A stretch of DNA of 43,015 bases from Acidobacteriota bacterium. GTDB taxonomy: Bacteria; Acidobacteriota; Terriglobia; Bryobacterales; Bryobacteraceae. The notes beneath the pieces were generated by a model, which saw nothing but the letters and a program-made list of their open reading frames with translations, had not been told where the DNA came from and searched no databases. The DNA lies in NCBI GenBank assembly GCA_016870995.1, contig VFZU01000044.1, positions 1 to 43,015 on the forward strand, written 5' to 3'. The position numbers and the translations under genes are program-made. Of this stretch, positions 1 through 7,238 are shown piece after piece; within the stretch, counting starts at the first letter, position 1, and each line of letters starts with the position of its first letter.

Positions 1-45
1 GATCCGCGCGATCTCTTCATTGCTGTACCGCTTCTTCTTCTTCAT
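1..45 (-). CDS. IS3-family transposase OrfA, N-terminal fragment
   Basis: Fifteen codons are visible, reading MKKKKRYSNEEIARI, and the frame runs off the left edge. A basic start followed by a K/R-Y/F-x-x-E-[EQ]-I stretch is the typical opening of the helix-turn-helix OrfA (transposase_8/HTH_Tnp_1) of IS3 elements, which binds the IS ends. An AAAGGAGAG ribosome-binding site lies 4 to 12 bases upstream of the ATG and supports this start. The fragment is too short to fix the subgroup. A stand-alone transposase with a similar HTH start is possible. Confidence 0.5.
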   Translation of the reverse strand, partial: MKKKKRYSNEEIARI

Positions 46-111
46 TGATCTCTCCTTTCCTCTTGAAAGATCCTATGATTTCCGCTGGTACGATTTTAGG
101 GCGTCAGGTCA
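1..111 (-). mobile_element. 5' end of an IS3-type insertion sequence, cut by the window edge
   Basis: The minus strand carries a strong ribosome-binding site (AAAGGAGAG) and the first 15 codons of an OrfA-like transposase. The presumed outer end reads TGACCTGACGCCCTAAAATC from position 111 inward. IS3-family ends start with TG, and many have a CTG-then-C-rich pattern like this one. A 66-bp leader before OrfA fits the family. Boundary 111 is inferred because the neighbouring gene's reading frame gains its stop exactly there (TGA at 111-109). The other terminus lies outside the window, so no inverted-repeat match could be made. Confidence 0.5.
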
Positions 112-627
112 GAGCCAGCGGTCCTCTCCAATTGATTTCAATATCGATTCCGCCAAGGTTGGATCGTGGATTTCAAGAAAAGTAGCTGCATTGGGTTTGA
201 GTTGAATATCTTTTGGATGTGCGGATAGCTGATTTTGCCATGCTTCTTTTGCTTTTTGAAACCCAGCAGGATCGGCAAGGGGCCCGCCAACCGGCTGAAT
301 CGCGTAGATCCGCGTGGCCACATCAAATAGAGCATCCTTAGGTTCATTGCCAATCAGCCAAATGACATGTTTCGCGCGCATTTTGCGGATCAAATCTAAA
401 TCGCTATGGTTCTGTTGTCCAGCGTAGTAAGAGAGCAGTCGCACACGGTTTTCAAGATCGTTAGGCTTTTTATTTATCTTGTTTTCCAATTCGGCTACCG
501 CTGAAGCGGAAAGCTGGGCTCCTTCTCTGAGCAACATGAATGTCTGCGTCACATCTGTGGTGGCGTAAGATGTGGCGAGAAATAGAATCCAAAATGCACA
601 GTGCGTGCTGAAATTCAACATTGACAA
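109..627 (-). CDS. Secreted TPR-like protein, probably C-terminally truncated by the IS
   Basis: The 172-residue product has a hydrophobic N-terminus of about 22 residues (signal peptide or anchor) followed by helix-rich sequence. It resembles acidobacterial TPR-like proteins in its segments: a line of the form N-R-x-R-L-L-x-Y-Y near residue 60, HVIWLI near 87, and DPAGFQKAKEAWQ near 120, which is followed by a short N-A-A-x-F-L repeat. The helical repeat stops abruptly: the frame ends in GEDRWL and then TGA, with that TGA lying at the inferred IS boundary. I infer that the original protein continued leftward and that the insertion removed its C-terminus. Its function is unknown; such repeats usually bind other proteins. 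No partner is visible in the window. Confidence 0.6.
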   Translation of the reverse strand: MSMLNFSTHCAFWILFLATSYATTDVTQTFMLLREGAQLSASAVAELENKINKKPNDLENRVRLLSYYAGQQNHSDLDLIRKMRAKHVIWLIGNEPKDALFDVATRIYAIQPVGGPLADPAGFQKAKEAWQNQLSAHPKDIQLKPNAATFLEIHDPTLAESILKSIGEDRWL

Positions 628-663
628 ATGTTAGCAGGCAAGTATATTCATAATCGACCCTGA

Positions 664-875
664 GACTTAGCAGCCGAGACTATTCGCGAGTACCGAAAGA
701 ATCGAGTGTTTTCAAAGCTGCACAGCCACAAGCGATTCAAAGGGAAAGATGTTGAAGTGGTGGATACTCCTTATGCGTGGTGAGAGCCCGAAAGTTCATT
801 CTTCTCGACAATCGCAACCACTTGAGCGAAGCGTTGGGACAGTTTGCCAACTCCGCCGGAGGCCAGAAGAATTAG
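664..875 (+). pseudogene. Possible gene debris with a frame change, unidentified
   Basis: Two short open stretches lie end to end in different frames. Frame one runs from 664 to a TGA at 781-783 and reads like protein (VFSKLHSHKRFKGKDVEVV, then DTPYAW). Frame two runs through about 771-875 to a TAG and contains KFILLDNRNHLSEALGQF. Joined near 775, they would give about 70 residues. No start codon with a ribosome-binding site is seen, and there is a TGA directly upstream at 661. The reading is either the remains of a decayed gene or chance. I do not recognise the family. The rest of 628-896 shows nothing else clear. Confidence 0.2.
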
Positions 876-896
876 GATTCGCGATAGACTGCGGCA

Positions 897-1433
897 ATGC
901 GTTCGGCGTTTCTATTGATTCCTATTGTTGTTGCCTCCTGTGCTTCGGCGCAGCAAGTTCTGATTGAGGCCGAAGCATTCGTAAAGCAGGAGAAGGCAAC
1001 CATTTGCAGTTGGAAGATCATGAGCGGCCTCGACGCAAGCGGGGGCTTCTATCTGGAAGCGGTTCCTGATACACGAGTCACCGCCAACGACAAGCTGATC
1101 AAGGGGGAAAACTTCACCGATCAACCGGGTGAAATGGCGGTCTTGTCTGATCGAGTGAAGTTCCCCGCTGCGGGTCGTTACTTTGTCTGGGTGCGTGCCT
1201 ACTCCAAGGGCCCAGAAGACAACAGGATTCACGTTGGTTTGAACGGCGAGTGGCCAGAAAGTGGAAAGCGAATGCAGTGGTGCGAAGGTAAGAATGCCTG
1301 GACGCGGGCCAGCAAGCAGCGGACGGCTGCTCAACATTGCGGTGAGCCGGGCAAGATCTGGCTGGATGTTCCTGCCGCCTGCGAACACATTGTGAACTTT
1401 TCGCTTCGCGAAGATGGCTTTCGCTTCGACTAG
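897..1433 (+). CDS. Secreted carbohydrate-binding-module-like protein with an early stop
   Basis: The protein has 178 residues and begins with a clear signal peptide (MRSAFLLIPIVVASCASAQQ, cleavage near residue 18; the Cys could also make it a lipoprotein, but the lipobox is weak). The mature part starts VLIEAEAF, then has a sandwich-like pattern including GRYFVWVRAYSKGPEDNRIHV and a C-terminal LREDGFRFD. EAEAF near the start and W-x-R in the middle are typical of beta-sandwich modules of the CBM6/CBM35 or GH115-C-terminal kind, which bind sugars. The ATG at 897 gives the signal peptide; the ribosome-binding site is weak. A TAG at 1431-1433 stops the frame, but the same frame continues with ILLTTDPKHKP to TAA at 1467-1469, the usual end of this module. 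The full gene would therefore be 897-1469. The sulfatase gene follows 30 bases later. Confidence 0.65.
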   Translation: MRSAFLLIPIVVASCASAQQVLIEAEAFVKQEKATICSWKIMSGLDASGGFYLEAVPDTRVTANDKLIKGENFTDQPGEMAVLSDRVKFPAAGRYFVWVRAYSKGPEDNRIHVGLNGEWPESGKRMQWCEGKNAWTRASKQRTAAQHCGEPGKIWLDVPAACEHIVNFSLREDGFRFD

Positions 1434-1499
1434 ATTTTGCTGACCACTGACCCGAAGCACAAACCCTAAGAACCGGCGGGCATTGTAGAATTGGCGTCT

Positions 1500-3116
1500 A
1501 TGTTAGATCGTCGTAGCATGCTCTCCACCCTGGCTGGCGCACCGCTGGCCCTTGCCGCTCCAAAACGACCGAACGTCATCATCATGATGGCCGACGACAT
1601 GGGGTATAGCGACATTGGTTGCTATGGAGGCGAGATCGCGACGCCTAATCTGGACCGGCTTGCGCAGAAGGGTGTGCGATTCACGCATTTTTACAACACT
1701 GCTCGCTGCTGCCCCACGCGCGCCTCTTTGCTGACTGGGCTCTATGCGCAGCAGGCAGGCGTTGGTCACATGGTAGACAACCCGAAACCGTTTCCAGCCT
1801 ACAAGGGCGATTTGAGCCCCAATGCGGTTACGATCGCGGAGGCGATGAAGCTGTCGGGCTATCGAACCTACATGAGCGGGAAGTGGCACGTAACACCGGT
1901 CACCAAGTCGAAGCACAATTGGCCCAAGCAGCGCGGCTTTGACAAATACTACGGCATCATCCATGGCGCGGCGAGCTTCTTTGACCCGGTGACGCTGGTT
2001 CGTGACAACGAATACGTGGAGCCGGAAGGGAAGGATTACTACTTCACGGACGCTATTGCGAAGAACGCCTGCGACTACATCAAGGACAATCCCTCGGGTG
2101 ATCCGTTCTTCATGTACGTCGCGTTCACTTCTCCTCATTGGCCCATGCATGCCCTTGAGGAAGACATTGCGAAGTATCGCGGCCGCTACAAGGACGGGTG
2201 GGACGTCTTGAGAGATGAGCGCCGGGCGCGGATGACGCGCATGGGGCTGGTTGATCCTAAGTGGGCGCTGACACCGCGCGACAAGACTGCGCCGGAGTGG
2301 GGTTCCGCGCCAAACAAAGATTGGTATCAGCGACGGATGGAAGTCTATTCCGCGATGGTGGATCGGATGGATCAAAACATCGGTCGAATCGTGAGGACGC
2401 TCGAGGAAAAGAAGGAACTGGACAACACGTTGATCCTGTTTCTCAGCGACAATGGCGGCTGTGCGGAGGAACTTGGCCCCCGATCTCAAGGCAGGCACAT
2501 TCCAGCCAAGACCCGTGACGGACGAGAAGTGCGTCGCGGCAACATTCCGGAACTGATGCCTGGCGGGCCTGACACCTACCAGAGCTACGGGCTGCCCTGG
2601 GCGAATGCGTCGAACACGCCGTTCCGACTGTATAAACATTGGGTTCATGAAGGCGGCATTTCGACTCCTTTGATTGCGCATTGGCCGGCAAGGCTGAAGA
2701 AGCCAGGATCTTTGAATCCTGAGCCCGGGCACTTGATCGATTTGATGGCGACCACGCTGGACGCCGGAGGCGCCAAGTATCCGGCGGAACGGCAAGGCTT
2801 GCCGATTACGCCGCTGGAAGGGCGAAGTCTGGTTCCCTGCATTGAAGGCAAAAAACGCACGCCTCATGATGCTCTGTACTGGGAGCATGAAGGAAATCTC
2901 GCGGTGCGGGAAGGGAACTGGAAGCTGGTTTCGCGCTTTCCTGACAAGTGGGAACTTTACGACCTGAAAGCAGATCGCACCGAGATGAACAATCTCGCGG
3001 ACGCAAAGCCTGAGGTGGCCAAGCGGCTCGAGACGAAGTTCTCAGCCTGGGCTCGGAAGGCGGGTGTGGTGCCTTGGGATCAGCTACAGAAGACCCCTCG
3101 CTTGCCGCTGGAATAG
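1500..3116 (+). CDS. Exported type I sulfatase (arylsulfatase-like)
   Basis: The 538-residue protein is a formylglycine-dependent sulfatase that hydrolyses sulfate esters, probably on polysaccharides. The active-site signature C-x-P-x-R is present as CCPTR at residues 70-74, so Cys70 is the residue converted to formylglycine. Metal-binding Asp residues follow the N-terminal strand (MMADDMGYSD, about 29-38), a GKWH motif lies near 125, and LSDNGG near 315 supplies further metal ligands. The leader has a twin-arginine look (DRRSMLSTLAGAPLALAA), so export to the periplasm is likely. An in-frame TTG lies 9 bases upstream, but the ATG at 1500 puts the RR leader at the N-terminus and is preferred. 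The closest neighbour is a CBM-like secreted protein, which fits polymer breakdown. The exact substrate cannot be read from the sequence, and no sulfatase-maturating enzyme is seen nearby. Confidence 0.92.
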   Translation: MLDRRSMLSTLAGAPLALAAPKRPNVIIMMADDMGYSDIGCYGGEIATPNLDRLAQKGVRFTHFYNTARCCPTRASLLTGLYAQQAGVGHMVDNPKPFPAYKGDLSPNAVTIAEAMKLSGYRTYMSGKWHVTPVTKSKHNWPKQRGFDKYYGIIHGAASFFDPVTLVRDNEYVEPEGKDYYFTDAIAKNACDYIKDNPSGDPFFMYVAFTSPHWPMHALEEDIAKYRGRYKDGWDVLRDERRARMTRMGLVDPKWALTPRDKTAPEWGSAPNKDWYQRRMEVYSAMVDRMDQNIGRIVRTLEEKKELDNTLILFLSDNGGCAEELGPRSQGRHIPAKTRDGREVRRGNIPELMPGGPDTYQSYGLPWANASNTPFRLYKHWVHEGGISTPLIAHWPARLKKPGSLNPEPGHLIDLMATTLDAGGAKYPAERQGLPITPLEGRSLVPCIEGKKRTPHDALYWEHEGNLAVREGNWKLVSRFPDKWELYDLKADRTEMNNLADAKPEVAKRLETKFSAWARKAGVVPWDQLQKTPRLPLE

Positions 3117-3125
3117 TTGTTTCGC

Positions 3126-3157
3126 CGCCATAGGCAATAGCTATATGCGCCATAGGC
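3126..3157. promoter_or_regulatory. Two direct repeats CGCCATAGGC upstream of katG
   Basis: The 10-mer CGCCATAGGC occurs at 3126-3135 and again at 3148-3157, 22 bases apart start to start, which is about two helical turns. The pair lies in the 109-bp gap between the sulfatase stop and the katG start. Same-face spacing suits a dimeric or tandem-bound regulator. The repeat does not look like a known OxyR, PerR or Fur box, so the regulator is unknown. No convincing -35/-10 pair was placed. Chance duplication remains possible. Confidence 0.35.
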
Positions 3158-3225
3158 GACTTCTTGCGGTTTTCAATTCTAATCTCTAAGTGGACGGACT
3201 CGCCGTTCGAAACAAGGAGAAGTGA

Positions 3226-5454
3226 ATGAGAAAGAACTTGATGTCGCTGCTATCCACCGTTGCTGTGGCGGCGATTCCATTTCTAGCCGCGGATCTTGCC
3301 AGCGCGCAGCCTGCCAAACCGAACTCGTACTGGTGGCCAGAGAAACTCGATTTGTCGCCGCTGCGGCAAAATTCTGCTGAGTCAAACCCATTAGGAAAAG
3401 ACTTCAATTACGCAAAAGCGTTTGCAACCCTCGACCTGAAGGCCGTCAAGGCGGACATCGCTAAGGTGCTGACAACGTCGCAGGACTGGTGGCCCGCCGA
3501 TTATAGCACTTACGGCCCGTTCTTTATCCGCATGGCCTGGCATAGCGCGGGCACTTATCGCACCACCGACGGGCGCGGCGGTGCTGATGGCGGACAGTTG
3601 CGGTTTGACCCCTTAAACAGCTGGCCGGACAACGGGAACCTTGACAAGGCGCGGCGCCTGCTTTGGCCGGTGAAGGCCAAGTATGGCCAGAAGCTCTCCT
3701 GGGGCGATCTGATGGTGTTGGCTGGCAATGTGGCGATGGAGTCGATGGGCTTTAAGACCTTCGGATTCGCCGGTGGCCGTGCCGACGACTGGGAGCCGGA
3801 ACTGGTTTATTGGGGACCTGAAAATAAGATGCTTGACGATCAACGCTACAGCGGCGATCGCAAGCTGGCCAGACCACTGGGCGCCGTTCAGATGGGTTTG
3901 ATTTATGTCAACCCGGAAGGCCCCAACGGCAACCCGGACCCTCTGGCCGCCGCACGTGACATTCGCGAAACGTTTGGTCGCATGGCGATGAATGACGAAG
4001 AGACGCTGGCACTGATTGCGGGCGGTCACACCTTTGGCAAGGCGCATGGCGCGTATTCCCCCGAGAAGTGTGTGGGCGCAGAGCCTGCTGCCGCGAGTGT
4101 CGAAAAGCAAGGCTTTGGCTGGGAGAACAAGTGTGGTGCCGGTAAGGGCAAAGACACAGTTACCAGCGGGCTTGAAGGCGCATGGACTTCGACACCGAAT
4201 CGGTGGTCGTCTTCTTACCTTGAGAACCTGTTTGCCTATGAATGGGTGAAAACAAAGAGCCCGGCTGGTGCGACGCAGTGGATTCCTGCAGAGAACAAGG
4301 CGGCGAACACGGTGCCGGACGCGCATGACCCCTCTCGCCGTCACGCTCCGATCATGTTCACCACAGACCTTGCCCTCAAGATGGACCCCAGCTACAAGGC
4401 CATCGCGATGCGTTTTCGTCAGAACCCGGCGGACTTCCAATTAGCCTTTGCAAAGGCCTGGTTTAAGCTGACTCATCGCGATCTCGGACCCCGCTCGCGC
4501 TACATCGGATCAGAAGTCCCGGCCGAAGCGCAGATGTGGCAGGATCCTCTGCCGAAGCTGGATCACAAGCTTGTGGATGCCAAGGACATTGCTTCAATCA
4601 AAGTCAAGATTCTGGCGTCTGGTTTGACGACTTCGGAACTGGTGCGCACCGCATGGGCTTCTGCGGCATCTTTCCGCGGCACTGACATGCGTGGCGGGGC
4701 CAACGGTGCCCGGTTGCGGTTGTCTCCTCAAAAGGATTGGGCTTTGAACAATCCGGCTGAGTTGGCGAAGGTGTTGCCAAAGATGGAAGCACTGCAACAA
4801 GAGTTGAACCGATCGCTTGGCGGTGGCAAGAAAATCTCGATGGCCGACCTGATCGTCCTCGGTGGAGTGGCCGGTGTTGAGAAGGCTGCCAAGGATGCCG
4901 GACAGACGGTGAGCGTTGCATTCGTTCCGGGTCGTGTGGATGCGTCCCAAGATCAGACCGATGCCAGGTCGTTCGCAATGCTGGAACCTGCGGCCGATGG
5001 TTTCCGAAACTACTTCCGCAGCGAAGATCAGACGATGTCGCCCGCTGAAATGCTGGTGGATCGAGCCAAGATGTTGACGCTGACTGTGCCTGAGATGACG
5101 GTGTTGATCGGTGGATTGCGAGCCTTGAACGCAAACACTGGCGATGCGAAGCACGGCATCTTTACCAGCAAGCCTGGCACGCTGACCAACGAGTTCTTTG
5201 TGAATCTGCTCGACATGTCAACCAAATGGGACAAGTCGTCAAAGGGCGAAGGGCTGTACGAAGGTGTGGACCGCAAGACGGGTCAATTGAAGTGGACGGC
5301 CACGCCCGTTGATCTTCTGTTTGGTTCCAATTCAGAACTTCGTGCGGTGGCTGAAGTGTACGCCTCAGCCGATGGTCGTGAGAAGTTTGCACAGGACTTC
5401 GCCAAGACCTGGACGAAGGTTATGAATCTTGACCGGTTTGATTTGAAGCAGTAA
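3226..5454 (+). CDS. katG: Catalase-peroxidase KatG with a signal peptide
   Basis: The 742-residue product matches the usual two-domain KatG length. It breaks down hydrogen peroxide by both catalase and peroxidase reactions using haem. Active-site residues are visible: Arg102, Trp105 and His106 ([12 protein letters not shown]), the proximal His268 ([12 protein letters not shown]), and Trp105-Tyr227-Met253 for the cross-linked adduct needed for catalase activity. The C-terminal half is the expected inactive duplicate. A hydrophobic leader ending ASA-Q at about residue 28 predicts export, so this is likely a periplasmic KatG, unlike the common cytoplasmic form. AAGGAG just upstream of the ATG fixes the start. 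It stands alone, with a strong terminator right after it and a direct repeat upstream that could be the control site. Confidence 0.97.
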   Translation: MRKNLMSLLSTVAVAAIPFLAADLASAQPAKPNSYWWPEKLDLSPLRQNSAESNPLGKDFNYAKAFATLDLKAVKADIAKVLTTSQDWWPADYSTYGPFFIRMAWHSAGTYRTTDGRGGADGGQLRFDPLNSWPDNGNLDKARRLLWPVKAKYGQKLSWGDLMVLAGNVAMESMGFKTFGFAGGRADDWEPELVYWGPENKMLDDQRYSGDRKLARPLGAVQMGLIYVNPEGPNGNPDPLAAARDIRETFGRMAMNDEETLALIAGGHTFGKAHGAYSPEKCVGAEPAAASVEKQGFGWENKCGAGKGKDTVTSGLEGAWTSTPNRWSSSYLENLFAYEWVKTKSPAGATQWIPAENKAANTVPDAHDPSRRHAPIMFTTDLALKMDPSYKAIAMRFRQNPADFQLAFAKAWFKLTHRDLGPRSRYIGSEVPAEAQMWQDPLPKLDHKLVDAKDIASIKVKILASGLTTSELVRTAWASAASFRGTDMRGGANGARLRLSPQKDWALNNPAELAKVLPKMEALQQELNRSLGGGKKISMADLIVLGGVAGVEKAAKDAGQTVSVAFVPGRVDASQDQTDARSFAMLEPAADGFRNYFRSEDQTMSPAEMLVDRAKMLTLTVPEMTVLIGGLRALNANTGDAKHGIFTSKPGTLTNEFFVNLLDMSTKWDKSSKGEGLYEGVDRKTGQLKWTATPVDLLFGSNSELRAVAEVYASADGREKFAQDFAKTWTKVMNLDRFDLKQ

Positions 5455-5476
5455 ATCTCAATCGGTCTTCTTGGTC

Positions 5477-5510
5477 ACGGCGGCACTTGGATGTGCCGCC
5501 GTATTTTTTT
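5477..5510 (+). terminator. Rho-independent terminator of katG
   Basis: A perfect 10-bp stem, ACGGCGGCAC (5477-5486) with GTGCCGCCGT (5493-5502), closes a 6-base loop (TTGGAT). It is followed, after one A, by seven T residues. It lies 22 bases after the katG stop and should end the katG transcript efficiently. Confidence 0.92.
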
Positions 5511-5623
5511 GCAGAGCATAATGTGGATTCTGATTCGATCCTATTCTTACCAACGAGAGCGAAATCGACACAGTCGAAAACGCGAATCGGACAAGACGGT
5601 TAGAACAGGAGATCTAAGACATC

Positions 5624-5971
5624 ATGAAAATCAGAACTTCCTCATTGACCGGCGATGCACTGACGCTGATTTTGATGGCGAGTGGAATGGTTCAGGGGGC
5701 AGCCCCGGTTGAGAACGCGCAAATTCTTCGACAAGTGAATCCGATTTATCCTCAGACAGCCAAGAAGGCTCGTATCGAGGGAACTGTTCGCTTCAACGCG
5801 ATCATCGACCAGGATGGCTTCGTCAAGAACATCCAACCCGTCAGTGGACACCCGATGTTGGTCTCAGCTGCAATTGCGGCTGTGAAGCAGTGGGCTTACC
5901 GCCCCACGATGCTGGAAGGCAAGGCGGTTGCCTTGCCCACCCAAATCCAGGTGAATTTCGCTCTGAAATAA
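5624..5971 (+). CDS. Stand-alone TonB C-terminal-domain protein (first of a tandem pair)
   Basis: The 115-residue protein has a hydrophobic N-terminal stretch (about 11-26, ending in VQGA) and then a TonB C-terminal domain over about residues 33-114: ILRQVNPIYPQTAKKARIEG, then VRFNAIIDQDGFVKNIQPVSG and a W-x-Y-x-P-x-x-x-x-G-K-x-V segment. That domain normally contacts TonB boxes of outer-membrane receptors. The usual TonB transmembrane anchor plus long Pro-rich spacer is absent, so this small version is probably a secreted periplasmic protein and not a complete energy transducer. AGGAG sits 13 bases upstream of the ATG. A paralogue follows at 6060. Its partner receptor is unknown; a large TonB-dependent receptor lies 23 kb away. 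Confidence 0.8.
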   Translation: MKIRTSSLTGDALTLILMASGMVQGAAPVENAQILRQVNPIYPQTAKKARIEGTVRFNAIIDQDGFVKNIQPVSGHPMLVSAAIAAVKQWAYRPTMLEGKAVALPTQIQVNFALK

Positions 5972-6010
5972 AAATTCAAAAAAAAGTTGTTTGGGATGAT
6001 GTAAATCTCC

Positions 6011-6058
6011 GGGCGTTCCTGTTTCTTTCAGTGGACGAAGACAGGAACGCCCTAAGCT
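6011..6058 (+). terminator. Long hairpin between the two TonB-domain genes
   Basis: A perfect 12-bp inverted repeat, GGGCGTTCCTGT (6011-6022) and ACAGGAACGCCC (6041-6052), flanks 18 bases that can pair further (CTTT with GAAG after a TT bulge). It is followed by TAAGCTTTT, a short and imperfect U tract. It probably works as a terminator or attenuator. The AGGAA in the right arm is also the only ribosome-binding-like sequence upstream of the TTG at 6060, so the hairpin could hide the start of the next gene. Confidence 0.6.
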
Positions 6059-6059
6059 T

Positions 6060-6461
6060 TTGATCCTGTTGTGTTGCGCCGTGTGGATGGCGGCGCGCCC
6101 AACATGCATCGCCTCGTCCGTGGTGGGTCTGGAGGCCCACGACGGCGGGGAAGATCGCATCTCGTTGGTCGGGAATATGAGGGCAGCTCAATTGATTCGG
6201 TGCGTCAAGCCTGCTTATCCTGAGCGGGCCAAAGCGAGAAGAATTCAGGGAGCAGTGAAATTATCGGCCGTGATTGGTCGCGACGGGAGCTTTCACAAGG
6301 TTCAGCCTCTTAGCGGCCATCCGATATTGCAGGCTGCGGCGCGGGAAGCTGTAGAGTGGTGGCAATATGTGCCAACCAGTCTAGACGGTAATCCGGTAGA
6401 CACAGTGACGCAAATCGAAATCGTTTTTCCACTGGATAACTCAAGTGCTGATGAGCCTTGA
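6060..6461 (+). CDS. Second TonB C-terminal-domain protein
   Basis: The 133-residue frame contains a TonB C-terminal domain at about 43-126, clearly related to the gene before it: QLIRCVKPAYPERAKARRIQG, VIGRDGSFHKVQPLSGHP, then W-W-Q-Y-V-P. The tandem pair probably arose by duplication and has diverged well. The TTG at 6060 gives a hydrophobic N-terminus (LILLCCAVWMAARPTCIASS) that could be a signal peptide; the first ATG at 6087 would remove most of it, so the TTG is preferred with caution. It starts just after a long hairpin and converges on the oxidoreductase gene that ends at 6498. A role in TonB-linked uptake or envelope contact is inferred from the domain only. Confidence 0.65.
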   Translation: MILLCCAVWMAARPTCIASSVVGLEAHDGGEDRISLVGNMRAAQLIRCVKPAYPERAKARRIQGAVKLSAVIGRDGSFHKVQPLSGHPILQAAAREAVEWWQYVPTSLDGNPVDTVTQIEIVFPLDNSSADEP

Positions 6462-6497
6462 TGGTACCCGCTACTGCAGTTGAGAGAGCAGAGTTCT

Positions 6498-7238
6498 TTA
6501 GATTCCTGCGTACCAAGAATAGCCAAAGGCTAGGCCGCCAGCTGCTTGGTTCGGCTCGGGTAGTCTATCGCTCACAACCAGGCGATGGATGTATTTGATG
6601 CTCTTATAGCCAAGTTGTCTGGGTACGCGCAGCCGCAGTGGTGCTCCGTTGCCCAGAGGAATCGACGAGCCGTTCATGCCGTATGCCACAAGGGTTTGCG
6701 GGTGCAAGGCCTCGGCCATGTCGATCGTGTCTAACCAACCAGGTTCGATCGAGTGGTAAGTTACATACTTCGCATCCGGCCGCATCCCGGCTTGTTCCAG
6801 TACGCGGGAGAGACGCACGCCGGTCCATTGGGCGATGTACGACCAGCCTTCTTCGCAGATTAATTGTGTGATCTGTGAATTGGAGGGAAAACTCTTGAGG
6901 CGACTCATCGAGAAGGTGCCCGGTTTGTCCACCAACCCCTCGACTTGTAGCTGCCAATCACTAAATCCCGTCGCCTGGTGTTTTTTGTACTCCGGAAGAT
7001 TGGGCGGCTCCCCGTTGGCTACTGGCAAAGATGAAATTAACGAAGTGGAAAACTCGCGAGCCATCGATTGCGCCGTGATCAGTCTTTGCGCGGCATAGGT
7101 GAGAGTTTCCCCCGGAGCATAGAGGCTGTTGGTAAAGGGTGGAATCAGCCCGTATTGGCTGGCAAGTCGAGAGGCGGCGGCCAGCCCTGTGGTTCCGGCA
7201 AGAGCGGTTAGCCAGGCCCGGCGTGTGGATTGACTCAT
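6498..7238 (-). CDS. Tat-exported molybdopterin oxidoreductase (sulfite oxidase/MsrP fold)
   Basis: The 246-residue protein belongs to the oxidoreductase molybdopterin-binding family (PF00174). It opens with a twin-arginine leader (STRRAWLTALAGTTGLAAAS). The mature part includes W-x-L-x-V-x-G-L-V (95-103), and Cys128 in LICEEGWSYIAQW is the expected ligand to molybdenum. A basic LRLRVPRQLGYKSIKYI segment near the end is typical of the cofactor-binding C-terminus. The substrate could be a sulfite-like ion or an oxidised protein sulfoxide; the sequence cannot decide. Its start overlaps the cytochrome b gene by ATGA, so the two are translationally coupled, and the cytochrome is the likely electron partner. 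It is shorter than MsrP of enteric bacteria, and the partner is not a flavocytochrome of the MsrQ type. Confidence 0.85.
   Translation of the reverse strand: MSQSTRRAWLTALAGTTGLAAASRLASQYGLIPPFTNSLYAPGETLTYAAQRLITAQSMAREFSTSLISSLPVANGEPPNLPEYKKHQATGFSDWQLQVEGLVDKPGTFSMSRLKSFPSNSQITQLICEEGWSYIAQWTGVRLSRVLEQAGMRPDAKYVTYHSIEPGWLDTIDMAEALHPQTLVAYGMNGSSIPLGNGAPLRLRVPRQLGYKSIKYIHRLVVSDRLPEPNQAAGGLAFGYSWYAGI

Noticed and set aside
1503-2888. 461-codon open frame on the minus strand
   Set aside because: It lies wholly antisense to the first sulfatase, is rich in Arg/His/Gln as expected for a mirror of a real gene, and has no recognisable domain.
3613-4440. 275-codon open frame on the minus strand
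   Set aside because: It is antisense to katG, with no start signal or domain.
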